Counted from the first letter of the stretch, positions 1 to 8,328 are shown. The stretch: DNA of 64,000 nt from an uncultured Flavobacteriales bacterium (GCA_937973555.1 CALJKL010000062.1:39142-103141); one strand, 5' to 3'. The notes: generated by a model from the sequence alone, not told the origin. Translations and numbers: made by a program.

Positions 1-312
1 TTTTGTGACATAAGCATTTGCGCCCAAGCTTAATCCCTTTTCTATGTCTGCAGGATTGGTTTTTGCAGAGAGAAAAATAACTTTACATTCTTTTAGTTTT
101 TCCTGTTTTTTTATTTCCTGAATGGTGGTATATCCATCCAGATTAGGCATCATGATGTCTAATAAAATGACATCTGGGGTTTCTTCTTTCAGAATTTCTA
201 ATACTTCTGAACCATCTCTTGCAATAAACACCTCGAAGCCACTTTTTCTAAAGGTGTATTCTAAAGTCATTACAATTTTATGTTCATCATCTGCAATCAA
301 AATTTTTCTCAT
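1..312 (-). CDS. Response regulator, receiver domain (3' end beyond window)
   Basis: This is the N-terminal 104 residues of a two-component response regulator, and the rest lies beyond the left edge. The receiver fold is complete up to its last conserved residue: acidic pair D8/D9, phospho-acceptor D52 in LLDIMMPNLDG, switch serine S82 in LSAK, and the conserved lysine K104 at base 1. Its ATG overlaps the stop of the upstream histidine kinase as ATGA (309-312), so the two are almost certainly co-translated and form one signalling pair. Whether a DNA-binding output domain follows cannot be seen, so the output is unknown. The receiver assignment is secure; partnership with the kinase is inferred from the overlap. 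Confidence 0.93.
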   Translation of the reverse strand, partial: MRKILIADDEHKIVMTLEYTFRKSGFEVFIARDGSEVLEILKEETPDVILLDIMMPNLDGYTTIQEIKKQEKLKECKVIFLSAKTNPADIEKGLSLGANAYVTK

Positions 313-2984
313 ATTTCCTCTTCTTTATCATGGTTCATTAAAATATAAAAAGTAACGCCTATTTCTTTGTTTTCGGCATAAATATTTCCTTTATGGGCAT
401 CTATAATTTTTTTACAAATGGCCAATCCTAATCCTGTTCCTACAGGCTTTCTGATGTTCTGATTTTTTGATTGATAGAATTTATCAAAAATGAGCTCTAT
501 ATCTTCTTCAGGAACTCTTTTGCCGGTATTAAATATACTAATTTTTAGTTGATTTTCAAACTCTTGAAATTTTGCTTGTATCATACCTCCTTCTTCTGTG
601 AATTTAAAGGCGTTTCCAAGAATATTTTGAAAAACTTGTATAATTCTTGCTTCATCAAAAATGTACATTTTTTGGTTCAGAAGATCGATTTCTGAATGAT
701 GTATATTTTTTTTCTGAATAAGGTGCTGTAATGGCTTTAGGGCTTTATGGTAGGTTTCTACAATATTATTTTTCTGAATGTTGAGCTGTATAGTGCCGGT
801 TTCTAATTTATCTAGGTATAGGATATCGTTAATGATTTCGTTCAATCTATCCGATTCTGAGATGATATTCCCCAAAAACTCTTTTTTTATCTCATTAGGA
901 ATATCTTCATCATCCAACAAAATTTCACCTGCGGCCCTTATGGCGGTAATAGGAGTCCTTAGTTCATGTGCCACAGAATCTAAGAAATCGTCTTTTTGTT
1001 TATCTTTTTCTATAAGATTGGTATTGGCTACCTGAAGGTCATCAGATAATTTTCTTAGCTGTCTTGATTGTTCTGTAAGTTTTCTATTTAAGGCGATGTT
1101 TTCTTTGGATTCTTCCAAAATTTTTAAGACTTCAGGAAGTGAGATTTTATCTTCTTTTGTAACTCCTTCAACCAATATTTTGGAGGAAGCTGTACCTATT
1201 CTTCCTGCTAAAAGGTTTTCGGAAAACTTAATCAGTCTGGCGTCTGCTGTATCGGTTTCGTCTGTAATATTGTATTTCAGGTTGAAAATCTTCAGCGCCT
1301 GTTTTGTTTTCTTTTCACCTAAAAATCTCACCAATATTTTTTCAATGTCAGATACATTGGCTTTTCCTCTCCAGATATAGGCGCCTTCGTGATCTTGGAT
1401 GTACTTATTGATGTCTACATATATTTCTGCATAGTTCCTTTCTCGGTAATCTCCTTTAGAACTTACCGAAATGATTAGAAATAGAGTAGTGTTGGCAAGT
1501 ATACTCCAAAAGAAAACCTGTGAAATGGTAGACAGATACGGTATCTTGAAAAAATTAAAAAATTGATATTGATTTAATGAAAAATCTGGGTTGATTGTTT
1601 TTATATATTGCGGAATGATTAAGTTGATATAGCAAATAAGGATGCCCGCAATGATACCCGCAAGAGCGCCAGTGTAATTACCTCTTTTCCAAAAAATGGC
1701 AGCGAAAAATGAAGGGCCTAATTGTGCAATCAATACAAACGAGATAAGCCCAACTGAAAATAAACTAGATTGTACAATTAAGTATTTGTAAAAAATGAAA
1801 GCAAAGATAATTAGGGTAAATATGCTTATTTTTCTAATGTTGACAATATTTTTGGTGTTGAAGTTTTCAGATTTTTTCTTGAAGGTATCTATCCATCCAT
1901 AAGGAATGATAACGTTGTTGGAAAGCATCACTGAAAGGGATATGCTGGAAATGATAATCATGGAAATACTCGCACTCAACCCGCCTAAAAATACCATAAC
2001 TGCAATCAACATGTTGCCAAATTTTTGTGGAATAAGGATAGAGTAGAGCTCTGGATTTACATCTTGTCCTTGGAATAAAATTTTGCCCCCCCATGCTATT
2101 GGAAATACAAAGAAATTGAAAATTAAAAGGTAAAGTGGAAATAACCAAATGGCTGTTTTAAGGTGTTTCTCTTTTCTATTTTCAATAATGGTGGTGTGAA
2201 ACTGTCTTGGCAAAAGGAAAATAGCAGACATAGACAACAGAGATGTAAGCATCCAATTGAAACTTCCTTCCAAACCGTTGAACGTATTTTTACGGGCAAA
2301 GTCTTCCAGCTTAGAAGCTTGGATGTAAATGTCATCAAATCCGTTAAAAATGCCATAGGTCACAAACATTCCGAGAATTACAAAAAATATCAGCTTTAAG
2401 AAACTCTCTACAGCTACAGCAGAAATAATACCCAGTCTTTTTTCTGAAGCATCTACATACCTTGTTCCGTAATAAGAAGAGAAGATAGCAATCAAGATAA
2501 CCACGTAGGTTACGGTATCTGTAAAAACATTTCTCGTTGCCTCTGTTTGAGTAATTTGGTGGAAGGTGTCAGATATAGCCTTTATTTGCAAACCTATATA
2601 TGGAATGATGGCTAGTATGCAGACTGCAGAGATGATGGCCCCAAAAGACCTGCTGTTACCATATCTCATGGAAATGAAATCTGCAATAGAACTAATTTTG
2701 TGTACCCTAGAAATTCGGATAATTTTAGTATTGATTAAAATCCATGCGGGAATAATAATGATAGGTCCAATATAAATGGCCAAATATTCTAATCCTTGAT
2801 TGGCGGCCACGCCTATACTTCCATAATACGTCCAGGCGGTACAATATACTGCCAGTGATAATGAGTAGATATAAGGATTATTAGCCCAAAAATTACTCTT
2901 TTTCTTCTCTGCCCAGAAAGCAATGAAGAAAAGAAGCGCTAAATACAGCATGATAATGGTAAATAATTCTAAATTACTCATCAA
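309..2984 (-). CDS. Sodium/solute symporter-histidine kinase fusion (CbrA-like)
   Basis: Inner-membrane sensor kinase of 891 residues. About residues 1-500 are a sodium:solute symporter (SLC5/SSS) module with roughly 13 hydrophobic segments. About 515-620 is a soluble linker in the place where CbrA-type kinases carry a STAC domain, followed by a short coiled coil. The kinase core has the phospho-acceptor His673 in VAHELRTP, an N box near 787 (NILGNAFKF) and the G2 box GTGLGLAI near 849. The G1 region reads FNTGKRVPEED rather than DxGxG, a variant I recall in related kinases. The module probably couples uptake or sensing of a small solute to phosphorylation of the overlapping response regulator. 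The substrate cannot be read from sequence. The gene starts 11 bases inside the preceding small membrane-protein gene. Confidence 0.93.
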   Translation of the reverse strand: MMSNLELFTIIMLYLALLFFIAFWAEKKKSNFWANNPYIYSLSLAVYCTAWTYYGSIGVAANQGLEYLAIYIGPIIIIPAWILINTKIIRISRVHKISSIADFISMRYGNSRSFGAIISAVCILAIIPYIGLQIKAISDTFHQITQTEATRNVFTDTVTYVVILIAIFSSYYGTRYVDASEKRLGIISAVAVESFLKLIFFVILGMFVTYGIFNGFDDIYIQASKLEDFARKNTFNGLEGSFNWMLTSLLSMSAIFLLPRQFHTTIIENRKEKHLKTAIWLFPLYLLIFNFFVFPIAWGGKILFQGQDVNPELYSILIPQKFGNMLIAVMVFLGGLSASISMIIISSISLSVMLSNNVIIPYGWIDTFKKKSENFNTKNIVNIRKISIFTLIIFAFIFYKYLIVQSSLFSVGLISFVLIAQLGPSFFAAIFWKRGNYTGALAGIIAGILICYINLIIPQYIKTINPDFSLNQYQFFNFFKIPYLSTISQVFFWSILANTTLFLIISVSSKGDYRERNYAEIYVDINKYIQDHEGAYIWRGKANVSDIEKILVRFLGEKKTKQALKIFNLKYNITDETDTADARLIKFSENLLAGRIGTASSKILVEGVTKEDKISLPEVLKILEESKENIALNRKLTEQSRQLRKLSDDLQVANTNLIEKDKQKDDFLDSVAHELRTPITAIRAAGEILLDDEDIPNEIKKEFLGNIISESDRLNEIINDILYLDKLETGTIQLNIQKNNIVETYHKALKPLQHLIQKKNIHHSEIDLLNQKMYIFDEARIIQVFQNILGNAFKFTEEGGMIQAKFQEFENQLKISIFNTGKRVPEEDIELIFDKFYQSKNQNIRKPVGTGLGLAICKKIIDAHKGNIYAENKEIGVTFYILMNHDKEEEI

Positions 2985-3168
2985 ATCTTTTAAAAATTAT
3001 GAAAGGTATTAGTATGGATAGCAGCCAAATGCAGAAGATGTATATATAGATAAAAGGTAATCCAAAATAATTGGTTACCTTATTGAATAGAAGCAAAATA
3101 GGTGCGTTGAACAATACAAAAAGTACTATACTCAATATTACTAATTTTTGCTCATGTCTTTTCTTCAT
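2974..3168 (-). CDS. Small two-helix membrane protein beside SSS-kinase (DUF3311-like)
   Basis: A 64-residue protein with a basic N-terminus (MKKRHEQK) and two hydrophobic segments at about 9-29 and 36-59, ending KRFDE. The size, the two-helix layout and the phrase FGLPFIYIY resemble the small DUF3311-type proteins found next to SSS transporters; that family name is from memory and tentative. It overlaps the start of the symporter-kinase by 11 bases, so it is probably translationally coupled and an accessory subunit. It could instead be an unrelated small membrane protein. Confidence 0.7.
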   Translation of the reverse strand: MKKRHEQKLVILSIVLFVLFNAPILLLFNKVTNYFGLPFIYIYIFCIWLLSILIPFIIFKRFDE

Positions 3169-3206
3169 ATATTCATTTCGAATGCTCTACAGCAATCTCG
3201 GCTTTT

Positions 3207-3250
3207 TCTTAAAAAAACTTTGTCAAAGTTTAAAAAAACCTTGACAAAGT
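3207..3250 (-). terminator. Intrinsic terminator after the transport operon
   Basis: On the minus strand a hairpin with arms ACTTTGTCAAGG and CTTTGACAAAGT (11 of 12 pair) is followed by a run of seven T. It sits just downstream of the 75-residue membrane-protein gene and ends the porin/MFS transcription unit before the signalling operon. Confidence 0.8.
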
Positions 3251-3271
3251 AAATATTAATAATCTATTTTT

Positions 3272-3499
3272 TTATTTTTTACTGGCAGAATATTCTCCTT
3301 TCAAAGAATATAATCCGAATACTCCTAAACCACCTACTACTATCGGCATCAATACGAATACGATAATAATACCGAAAACTAAATCTTCTTGTTTGCCGGA
3401 AGTAAGTTTAGGGATTCCCAAAACAGTAACTCCAAAGTAAGCCACTAATGCTGCTAGAGTTAGCCAAATGATGCCTAATGTTCTTTTAATAGCGTCCAT
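3272..3499 (-). CDS. Small membrane protein (DUF6814-like), MFS partner
   Basis: A 75-residue protein with two clear membrane helices (about 8-29 and 41-65), a short polar linker TSGKQEDL and a hydrophilic tail GEYSASKK. I recall a Bacteroidota family DUF6814 of this size beside MFS transporters, but the name is tentative. It lies 39 bases downstream of the MFS gene on the same strand and before the shared terminator, so co-transcription with the porin and MFS genes is likely. A role as an accessory transporter subunit is an inference from position only. Confidence 0.7.
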   Translation of the reverse strand: MDAIKRTLGIIWLTLAALVAYFGVTVLGIPKLTSGKQEDLVFGIIIVFVLMPIVVGGLGVFGLYSLKGEYSASKK

Positions 3500-3538
3500 T
3501 TTTTTTCTTTTTAAAATTAATAAATTTTTTAAAAACTA

Positions 3539-5398
3539 TTATTCTACATTTCTGTCTTTACCATCCAGGTAAATTACCCCAATAATTAGACAGACTGCAG
3601 CTACTATAATTGGATACCATAATCCTTCTAAGTAGAACTTAGGATTTGGAATAGCCTGGCCAAGTTTTTCTGCTGCGGCATTAGCTGTTTTGGCACTTGT
3701 TACCAAATAAGTAGCCACTGCAGGTAATAATCCTCCGAATACACCATTACCAATGTGGTAAGGAAGAGACATAGAGGTGTATCTGATTCTGATAGGGAAC
3801 ATCTCTACCAAGAACGCTGCGATAGGACCATAAACCATGGTTACTAATACTACCTGTAAGAATACTAAGAATGCTAAATACCATTTTACATCACTGGTAA
3901 TCATTTTGGTTACTGCTACGTTTGGTTTTGCACTGAATCCGTTTTTGTGAGATTCGTTTTTAGCAAGACCATCTGTGAAGGTTTTTAAACCAAGGGCAAT
4001 AGTATCTACTTTTGCTGGTTTTTCTCCTAATTCTATAGCATTTTTTACTTTTACAGTATTGTGAACTACAGCGCCAGTTTTGTCTTGAGTGTCATATTTT
4101 ACCCAAGTTTCATTTTTTTCGTTTGCTGCAGCATCATACTCTAAAGCTTTAGCTAAATAAAGAGTATCTGTTTTAGTGTAATGAAATTTAGCACCGCTAG
4201 AATATAAAGTGTCCGTTTTAGTATCTACAAATACCTTTGTTGTTTTTACATCTGGGTTGTCTTTACTAGGTTCAGTTTTAATAACGGCTACTGGAGAACC
4301 TACCATTTTACAGCTGTCCATTACTTTTGTCAAACCAGCTTCTTTTACCATTGTTTTAGGATTGGTAGCTTGGTACATTCTATCATAGATAGGTCTGTAA
4401 GCAAAAATCGCGATTAACATACCTGCCATCATTAATGGCTTTCTTCCTACTTTATCAGATAACCAACCGAATAATACAAACAATGGAGTACCAGCAAATA
4501 ATGCAGCAGCCATTAAGGTATCTACCTGTGCAGAGTCTATGCTCATTACAGTTTTCATAAAGTTCATTGCGTAGAACTGTCCGGTATACCAGATAACACC
4601 TTGACCCATTACAGCACCAAATAATGCTAACAATACATATTTGAAATTGTATTTATTTCCAAAAGAGTCTTTAAGCGGATTGGTAGAAGTTTTTCCTTCG
4701 TGTTTTGCTTTAGCAAATAAAGGAGATTCTTTCATGTTTCTACGAATAACGTAAGAAACCCCTACCATCAAGATAGAAATCCAGAAAGGAACTCTCCATC
4801 CCCAATTGTCAAATTCTTCTGAAGTTAAAGAGGTTTTAGTTACTAAAATTACAATTAGAGATACGAACAAACCTACTGTAGCCGTAGTTTGGATCCAAGA
4901 AGTCCAGTAACCACGTCTATTATGTTCTGCGTATTCCGCAACATAAGTAGCAGCACCTCCGTACTCACCACCAAGAGCCAAACCTTGTAATAGTCTTAAA
5001 ATTAAAACCAATGCAGGAGCTACAAAGCCTATGGTTTCATAAGAAGGGATACATCCAATTAAGAAAGTAGAGAATCCCATAATTAATAGTGTTACCAAGA
5101 AGGTGTATTTTCTTCCGATAATATCTCCTAATCTACCGAAGAATAAAGCCCCGAAAGGTCTTACTACGAAACCTGCTGCAAATGTTGCCAATGTAGACAA
5201 GAATGCTGCTGTAGGATTATCTGCCGGGAAGAATTTAGTAGAAAGTACTACTGCCAAACTTCCGAAGATGTAAAAATCATACCACTCAATTAGGGTTCCT
5301 AAAGAAGAGGCTGTGATAACGCTCCATAATGTTGAGTTTTTTTTGCGTTCTTCAACATACGCGTCATGTTCTGCTTGTGTGTTAAATTGATGACTCAT
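3539..5398 (-). CDS. MFS transporter, metabolite:H+ symporter type, with periplasmic insertion
   Basis: Inner-membrane symporter of 619 residues in the MHS branch of the major facilitator superfamily (the group of ProP, ShiA and KgtP). It has the signature loop GRLGDIIGRKYTF after helix 2 and its pseudo-repeat GWLSDKVGRKPLMM after helix 8. Family members are usually about 430-460 residues. The excess is a hydrophilic insertion at about residues 341-503, between helices 9 and 10 and therefore predicted periplasmic, containing the phrase TKTDTLY twice. The start MSHQF is chosen because it leaves a 22-base gap to the porin gene; an upstream ATG at 5440 would overlap the porin and add a basic non-family extension. 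The substrate is unknown, probably an organic acid or osmolyte. Confidence 0.9.
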   Translation of the reverse strand: MSHQFNTQAEHDAYVEERKKNSTLWSVITASSLGTLIEWYDFYIFGSLAVVLSTKFFPADNPTAAFLSTLATFAAGFVVRPFGALFFGRLGDIIGRKYTFLVTLLIMGFSTFLIGCIPSYETIGFVAPALVLILRLLQGLALGGEYGGAATYVAEYAEHNRRGYWTSWIQTTATVGLFVSLIVILVTKTSLTSEEFDNWGWRVPFWISILMVGVSYVIRRNMKESPLFAKAKHEGKTSTNPLKDSFGNKYNFKYVLLALFGAVMGQGVIWYTGQFYAMNFMKTVMSIDSAQVDTLMAAALFAGTPLFVLFGWLSDKVGRKPLMMAGMLIAIFAYRPIYDRMYQATNPKTMVKEAGLTKVMDSCKMVGSPVAVIKTEPSKDNPDVKTTKVFVDTKTDTLYSSGAKFHYTKTDTLYLAKALEYDAAANEKNETWVKYDTQDKTGAVVHNTVKVKNAIELGEKPAKVDTIALGLKTFTDGLAKNESHKNGFSAKPNVAVTKMITSDVKWYLAFLVFLQVVLVTMVYGPIAAFLVEMFPIRIRYTSMSLPYHIGNGVFGGLLPAVATYLVTSAKTANAAAEKLGQAIPNPKFYLEGLWYPIIVAAVCLIIGVIYLDGKDRNVE

Positions 5399-5420
5399 AT
5401 TTTTTTTGAATTTTGTTTTT

Positions 5421-6686
5421 TTAGAATGAATAAACGGCACTGATTAATGCTCTGAAATTGCCAACATTTTGTTTGTTGGTTCCTGCTTTTGCTGCTGTGG
5501 TAACATCACCCCATGTAGCAGCAGTGTATTCTATTTCAGGAGAAAGTTTGAATTTGTTTTCTTTGAAATCTATTCTTGCAGAAGCTCTCCATACGTTATC
5601 AAGAATTCTTGTACCGCTGATGCCTCTCATGAATACAGCTTTGTATCCTGCATTACTCAAGCCATTGTTTTTAGTGTAACCAAAGAAAACCCCAGGAGCT
5701 ACTTTAGCTTTGTTGCTGGCTAAATCTACCCAGAAAGCAGTAGTTTTAGTTGGTTTGTATGAATCTACCCCATTAGTATTGGCATAACTTCCATAACCAC
5801 CCAACATTACGAAATGCGTAAGATTGCCTCCAGAAATTCCATAAAATTTCGCAACAATGTCATTGTCAGAATATTTAAAATATCCAAACACGGTAGATGA
5901 ATTTAATGTTTCATCAGAAACTTTAGTTCCGTTGTCAGTAAGCGGTCTCAAAGATTGAAATTCTGCACCTAAACCTGCTACAACACTTTTGTTTTTAAAT
6001 TGCAATTGCCCATGTAAAGTTGGCATTAAAGAATTAAAGGTAGGAGCATTAGGAGCGGTTCCTGTTATAGACGTTGCTGTAAATTCTCTGTCTTTGTAAG
6101 CAGCAACATCAAATGTAAGTTGATCAGAAAGTTTTTGTCTTAATCTAACTTGTGAAGCCCATCCAAATGGATTAAACATGATACCGGTGTTGAAGTTGGC
6201 AACTCCCGGGAAAACTTCAGGTATAAAAGTAGGATACCATGTTTGTCCTAAAGTAAGGGATGTTTTTGCCCAATCCATTTTAATCGTAGCATGTCTTAAT
6301 CTAAATAAACCTACACTTCCAGTGCCTGAAGTAGCAGCATTTACTTCTGTATTACCAAAGAAGTCACCTTCAATGTTACCCGAAATTTTTGCTTTAAATA
6401 CATCCGGACCTTTGAATTTTACTCCCACTCTAGATGTAATAGATAGAAAGTTACTGGCGCCTACAGCGTTTTTGTCTTTCCCATCAGTGTCTTTGGCAAC
6501 ATCCAGAGGATAAAGGTTAAGATTATATTCTCTAACATAAGCAGATTTTCTAGAATCGAAAATATAGTCTGCTCTTGCAAAACCATAGAGACTTACGTCC
6601 CATTCTTTTGGCTTTTCTTGCGAAAATAAAGTATTACTAAATAATAAAGTAGCAATACCGGCGAAGATTAGTTGAGTTTTCTTCAT
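5421..6686 (-). CDS. Outer-membrane porin (DcaP-like)
   Basis: A 421-residue protein with a signal peptide (MKKTQLIFAGIATLLFSN, cleavage near SQEKP) and then alternating beta-strand sequence rich in aromatic residues, ending in the outer-membrane-type terminus ALISAVYSF. It begins with a short leader strand (DVSLYGFARADYIFD) typical of porins and resembles DcaP-type trimeric porins. It sits directly upstream of the MHS-type symporter gene, so the pair plausibly moves one solute across the outer and inner membranes. The porin call is firm; the DcaP assignment and substrate are inference. Confidence 0.85.
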   Translation of the reverse strand: MKKTQLIFAGIATLLFSNTLFSQEKPKEWDVSLYGFARADYIFDSRKSAYVREYNLNLYPLDVAKDTDGKDKNAVGASNFLSITSRVGVKFKGPDVFKAKISGNIEGDFFGNTEVNAATSGTGSVGLFRLRHATIKMDWAKTSLTLGQTWYPTFIPEVFPGVANFNTGIMFNPFGWASQVRLRQKLSDQLTFDVAAYKDREFTATSITGTAPNAPTFNSLMPTLHGQLQFKNKSVVAGLGAEFQSLRPLTDNGTKVSDETLNSSTVFGYFKYSDNDIVAKFYGISGGNLTHFVMLGGYGSYANTNGVDSYKPTKTTAFWVDLASNKAKVAPGVFFGYTKNNGLSNAGYKAVFMRGISGTRILDNVWRASARIDFKENKFKLSPEIEYTAATWGDVTTAAKAGTNKQNVGNFRALISAVYSF

Positions 6687-6781
6687 AATTTTAAACAGTT
6701 TGTTGTGATTTTAACACAGCTAATCTGATAATAAAAAAAACTCTGTAAAAATTTTGTATATATTTTTGGAAGTAAGTATAG

Positions 6782-7201
6782 TTATTTTTTAAAACGTTCC
6801 CATTTTATCATCATAAATTTGTCTCCAAATTCTGTAATGATGAGTCCATTTCCTTTTAAATTTTCTTCTTTTTGGATGTATTCTGCCAACTCATTCTGTT
6901 TGAAAACCTTGTAAGTAGCGTGAAAATCAGTGTGTGGAGGTTTTTTGATATTGTATTCTTTTATCCAAGAACTGATGGTAACATGTGAGATGCCCAGAAT
7001 TCTTTCAATTTCGCGTAAACTTAATCCTTCTAAGTATAATTGCAAAGCCTTAGTGACATAGTAGGTGTCTATCTTTTTACCTATTTTATTGACCGTAAAA
7101 TAATAATTACAATCTCTGCAATAAAACCTTTGTTTCCCTTTAACAATACCGCTTTTCACGATTTCTGTGTTTTCGCATTTAGGGCAGCAAGAAATCTTCA
7201 T
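6782..7201 (-). CDS. Zinc-ribbon/HTH protein related to IS1 InsA, possible regulator
   Basis: A 139-residue protein with an N-terminal zinc ribbon (CPKC at about 6-9 and YCRDC at about 27-31) followed by a helix-turn-helix (SLREIERILGISHVTISSWI, about 56-75), the arrangement of IS1-family InsA. It lacks the DDE catalytic part, no InsB-like frame follows, and no terminal inverted repeats flank it. The C-terminal 50 residues (ending MMIKWERFKK) are not InsA-like as far as I can tell. It reads toward the porin/MFS genes across a 95-base gap and is divergent from pyrB. A stand-alone DNA-binding regulator derived from a transposase is the best reading; a decayed element is the alternative. Confidence 0.75.
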   Translation of the reverse strand: MKISCCPKCENTEIVKSGIVKGKQRFYCRDCNYYFTVNKIGKKIDTYYVTKALQLYLEGLSLREIERILGISHVTISSWIKEYNIKKPPHTDFHATYKVFKQNELAEYIQKEENLKGNGLIITEFGDKFMMIKWERFKK

Positions 7202-7274
7202 ATATACTTTTTTAGCAAAGATATACTAATTTTGCAATAATAATGTTAAAAAAAGTAAAAATTTGAGAAAAAAT

Positions 7275-7304
7275 TTGACATCAATTTCTTTATGTGTATA
7301 TTTG
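7275..7304 (+). promoter_or_regulatory. pyrB leader promoter (consensus Bacteroidota type)
   Basis: TTG at 7275-7277 and TATATTTG at 7297-7304 are separated by exactly 19 bases, a full match to the TTG-N19-TAnnTTTG consensus of the primary Bacteroidota sigma factor. Transcription should begin around 7308-7311, at or next to the leader-peptide ATG. Confidence 0.88.
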
Positions 7305-7310
7305 CATGCA

Positions 7311-7385
7311 ATGAAAGCAAAACACTTTTTATTGGACGTAAATATCGGTCTAACAACCGACAACAAAATATTTTTTAATTTTTAA
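7311..7385 (+). CDS. pyrB leader peptide (pyrL-like), 24 codons
   Basis: A 24-codon open frame that starts MKAKHFLLDVNIG and ends KIFFNF. Its TAA stop (7383-7385) abuts the attenuator hairpin. The last third of the frame is U-rich in the transcript (AAA ATA TTT TTT AAT TTT TAA). This is the geometry of the E. coli pyrL leader, where UTP-starved polymerase pauses in U-runs and the closely following ribosome blocks the terminator. The ATG is only about seven bases after the -7 element, so the mRNA is leaderless or nearly so. The peptide itself is not expected to have a function. The call is inferred from geometry. Confidence 0.65.
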   Translation: MKAKHFLLDVNIGLTTDNKIFFNF

Positions 7386-7411
7386 CGAAGTCATTGACTT
7401 CGTTTTTTTTT
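7384..7411 (+). terminator. Attenuator terminator upstream of pyrB
   Basis: Perfect inverted repeat AACGAAGTCA (7384-7393) and TGACTTCGTT (7395-7404) followed by nine T (7403-7411). It lies between the promoter and pyrB (start 7429), so transcription must read through it for pyrB to be expressed. The arm begins inside the leader-peptide stop codon, so a ribosome at the stop would prevent folding. Confidence 0.85.
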
Positions 7412-7428
7412 GCCTAAAATTTAAGACC

Positions 7429-8328
7429 ATGATAAAATTATCAAGATTACCGGTAGAGAATATTGAGAAAATCTTAAGCGATGCTTTTGATTTTGCAAGC
7501 GGTAAAGTAATGAAAGCGAAATCTGACATTTTTGTAACCAATTTGTTTTTTGAAGACAGTACCAGAACCAAAGTGAGTTTCGAGGTAGCTGAAAAAAAGC
7601 TTGGATTACATATTGTACAGTTTGACGAGAAAAAAAGTTCCATTAATAAAGGAGAATCTTTGTTAGATACCATTAAAACACTCTCTGCTATTGGGATAGA
7701 CTTATCTGTAATCCGTCATCAGAAAACCAGATATTATGATGAATTGAAGGGTTCGGACATGGCAGTAGTGAATGCCGGAGACGGAATAGGGCATCATCCA
7801 AGTCAGGCTATGCTAGACCTAATGACTATTAAACAGGAATTTGGAGATATAAAAGGGCTTGAGATTGGTATTGTAGGTGATGTAAAGCATAGTAGAGTTG
7901 CTAATTCTAATGCAGCAATTCTTAGAAGAATGGGGGCTAAGGTATATTTTTCAGGTCCTGAAGTTTGGTTTGATGAAGCTATGTTGGTAAACGGAACTTT
8001 TATGCCTTTTGATGACCTGTTGAAAGAAGTAGATGTATTGATGATGCTTCGTATACAACATGAAAGACACGAAGACAAGGCTAATTTCTCTGAAGCAGAA
8101 TATCTAAGAAGATACGGTCTTACCAAAGAAAGAGAGAAGAATATGAAATCTAATGCAATCATTATGCATCCTGCTCCAATCAATAGAGGGGTGGAGATAG
8201 ATGCTGATTTGGTAGAATGTGTAAGAAGTCGAATCTTCAAGCAAATGGAAAATGGAGTCTTTGCAAGAATGGCTATTTTAAAGCATGTTTTAGAGCGCAA
8301 AGGTTTTGTTTTTGAAGAGGTGAAATAG
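7429..8328 (+). CDS. pyrB: Aspartate carbamoyltransferase catalytic subunit
   Basis: Joins carbamoyl phosphate and L-aspartate to make N-carbamoyl-L-aspartate, the first committed step of pyrimidine synthesis, in the cytoplasm. The 299-residue length is normal. The carbamoyl-phosphate loop is DSTRTKVSFEVAEKK (about 44-58), with Lys where E. coli has the second Arg of STRTR. The motif HHPSQAMLDL (about 124-133) and the aspartate-binding region HPAPINRGVEID (about 245-256) are present. No pyrI gene follows; carA starts 131 bases downstream. Expression is probably controlled by the leader attenuator at 7311-7411. Confidence 0.97.
   Translation: MIKLSRLPVENIEKILSDAFDFASGKVMKAKSDIFVTNLFFEDSTRTKVSFEVAEKKLGLHIVQFDEKKSSINKGESLLDTIKTLSAIGIDLSVIRHQKTRYYDELKGSDMAVVNAGDGIGHHPSQAMLDLMTIKQEFGDIKGLEIGIVGDVKHSRVANSNAAILRRMGAKVYFSGPEVWFDEAMLVNGTFMPFDDLLKEVDVLMMLRIQHERHEDKANFSEAEYLRRYGLTKEREKNMKSNAIIMHPAPINRGVEIDADLVECVRSRIFKQMENGVFARMAILKHVLERKGFVFEEVK

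Noticed and set aside
6782..7201. Complete insertion sequence of the IS1 family
   Set aside because: No InsB frame, catalytic triad, terminal inverted repeats or target duplication could be found around the zinc-ribbon protein.
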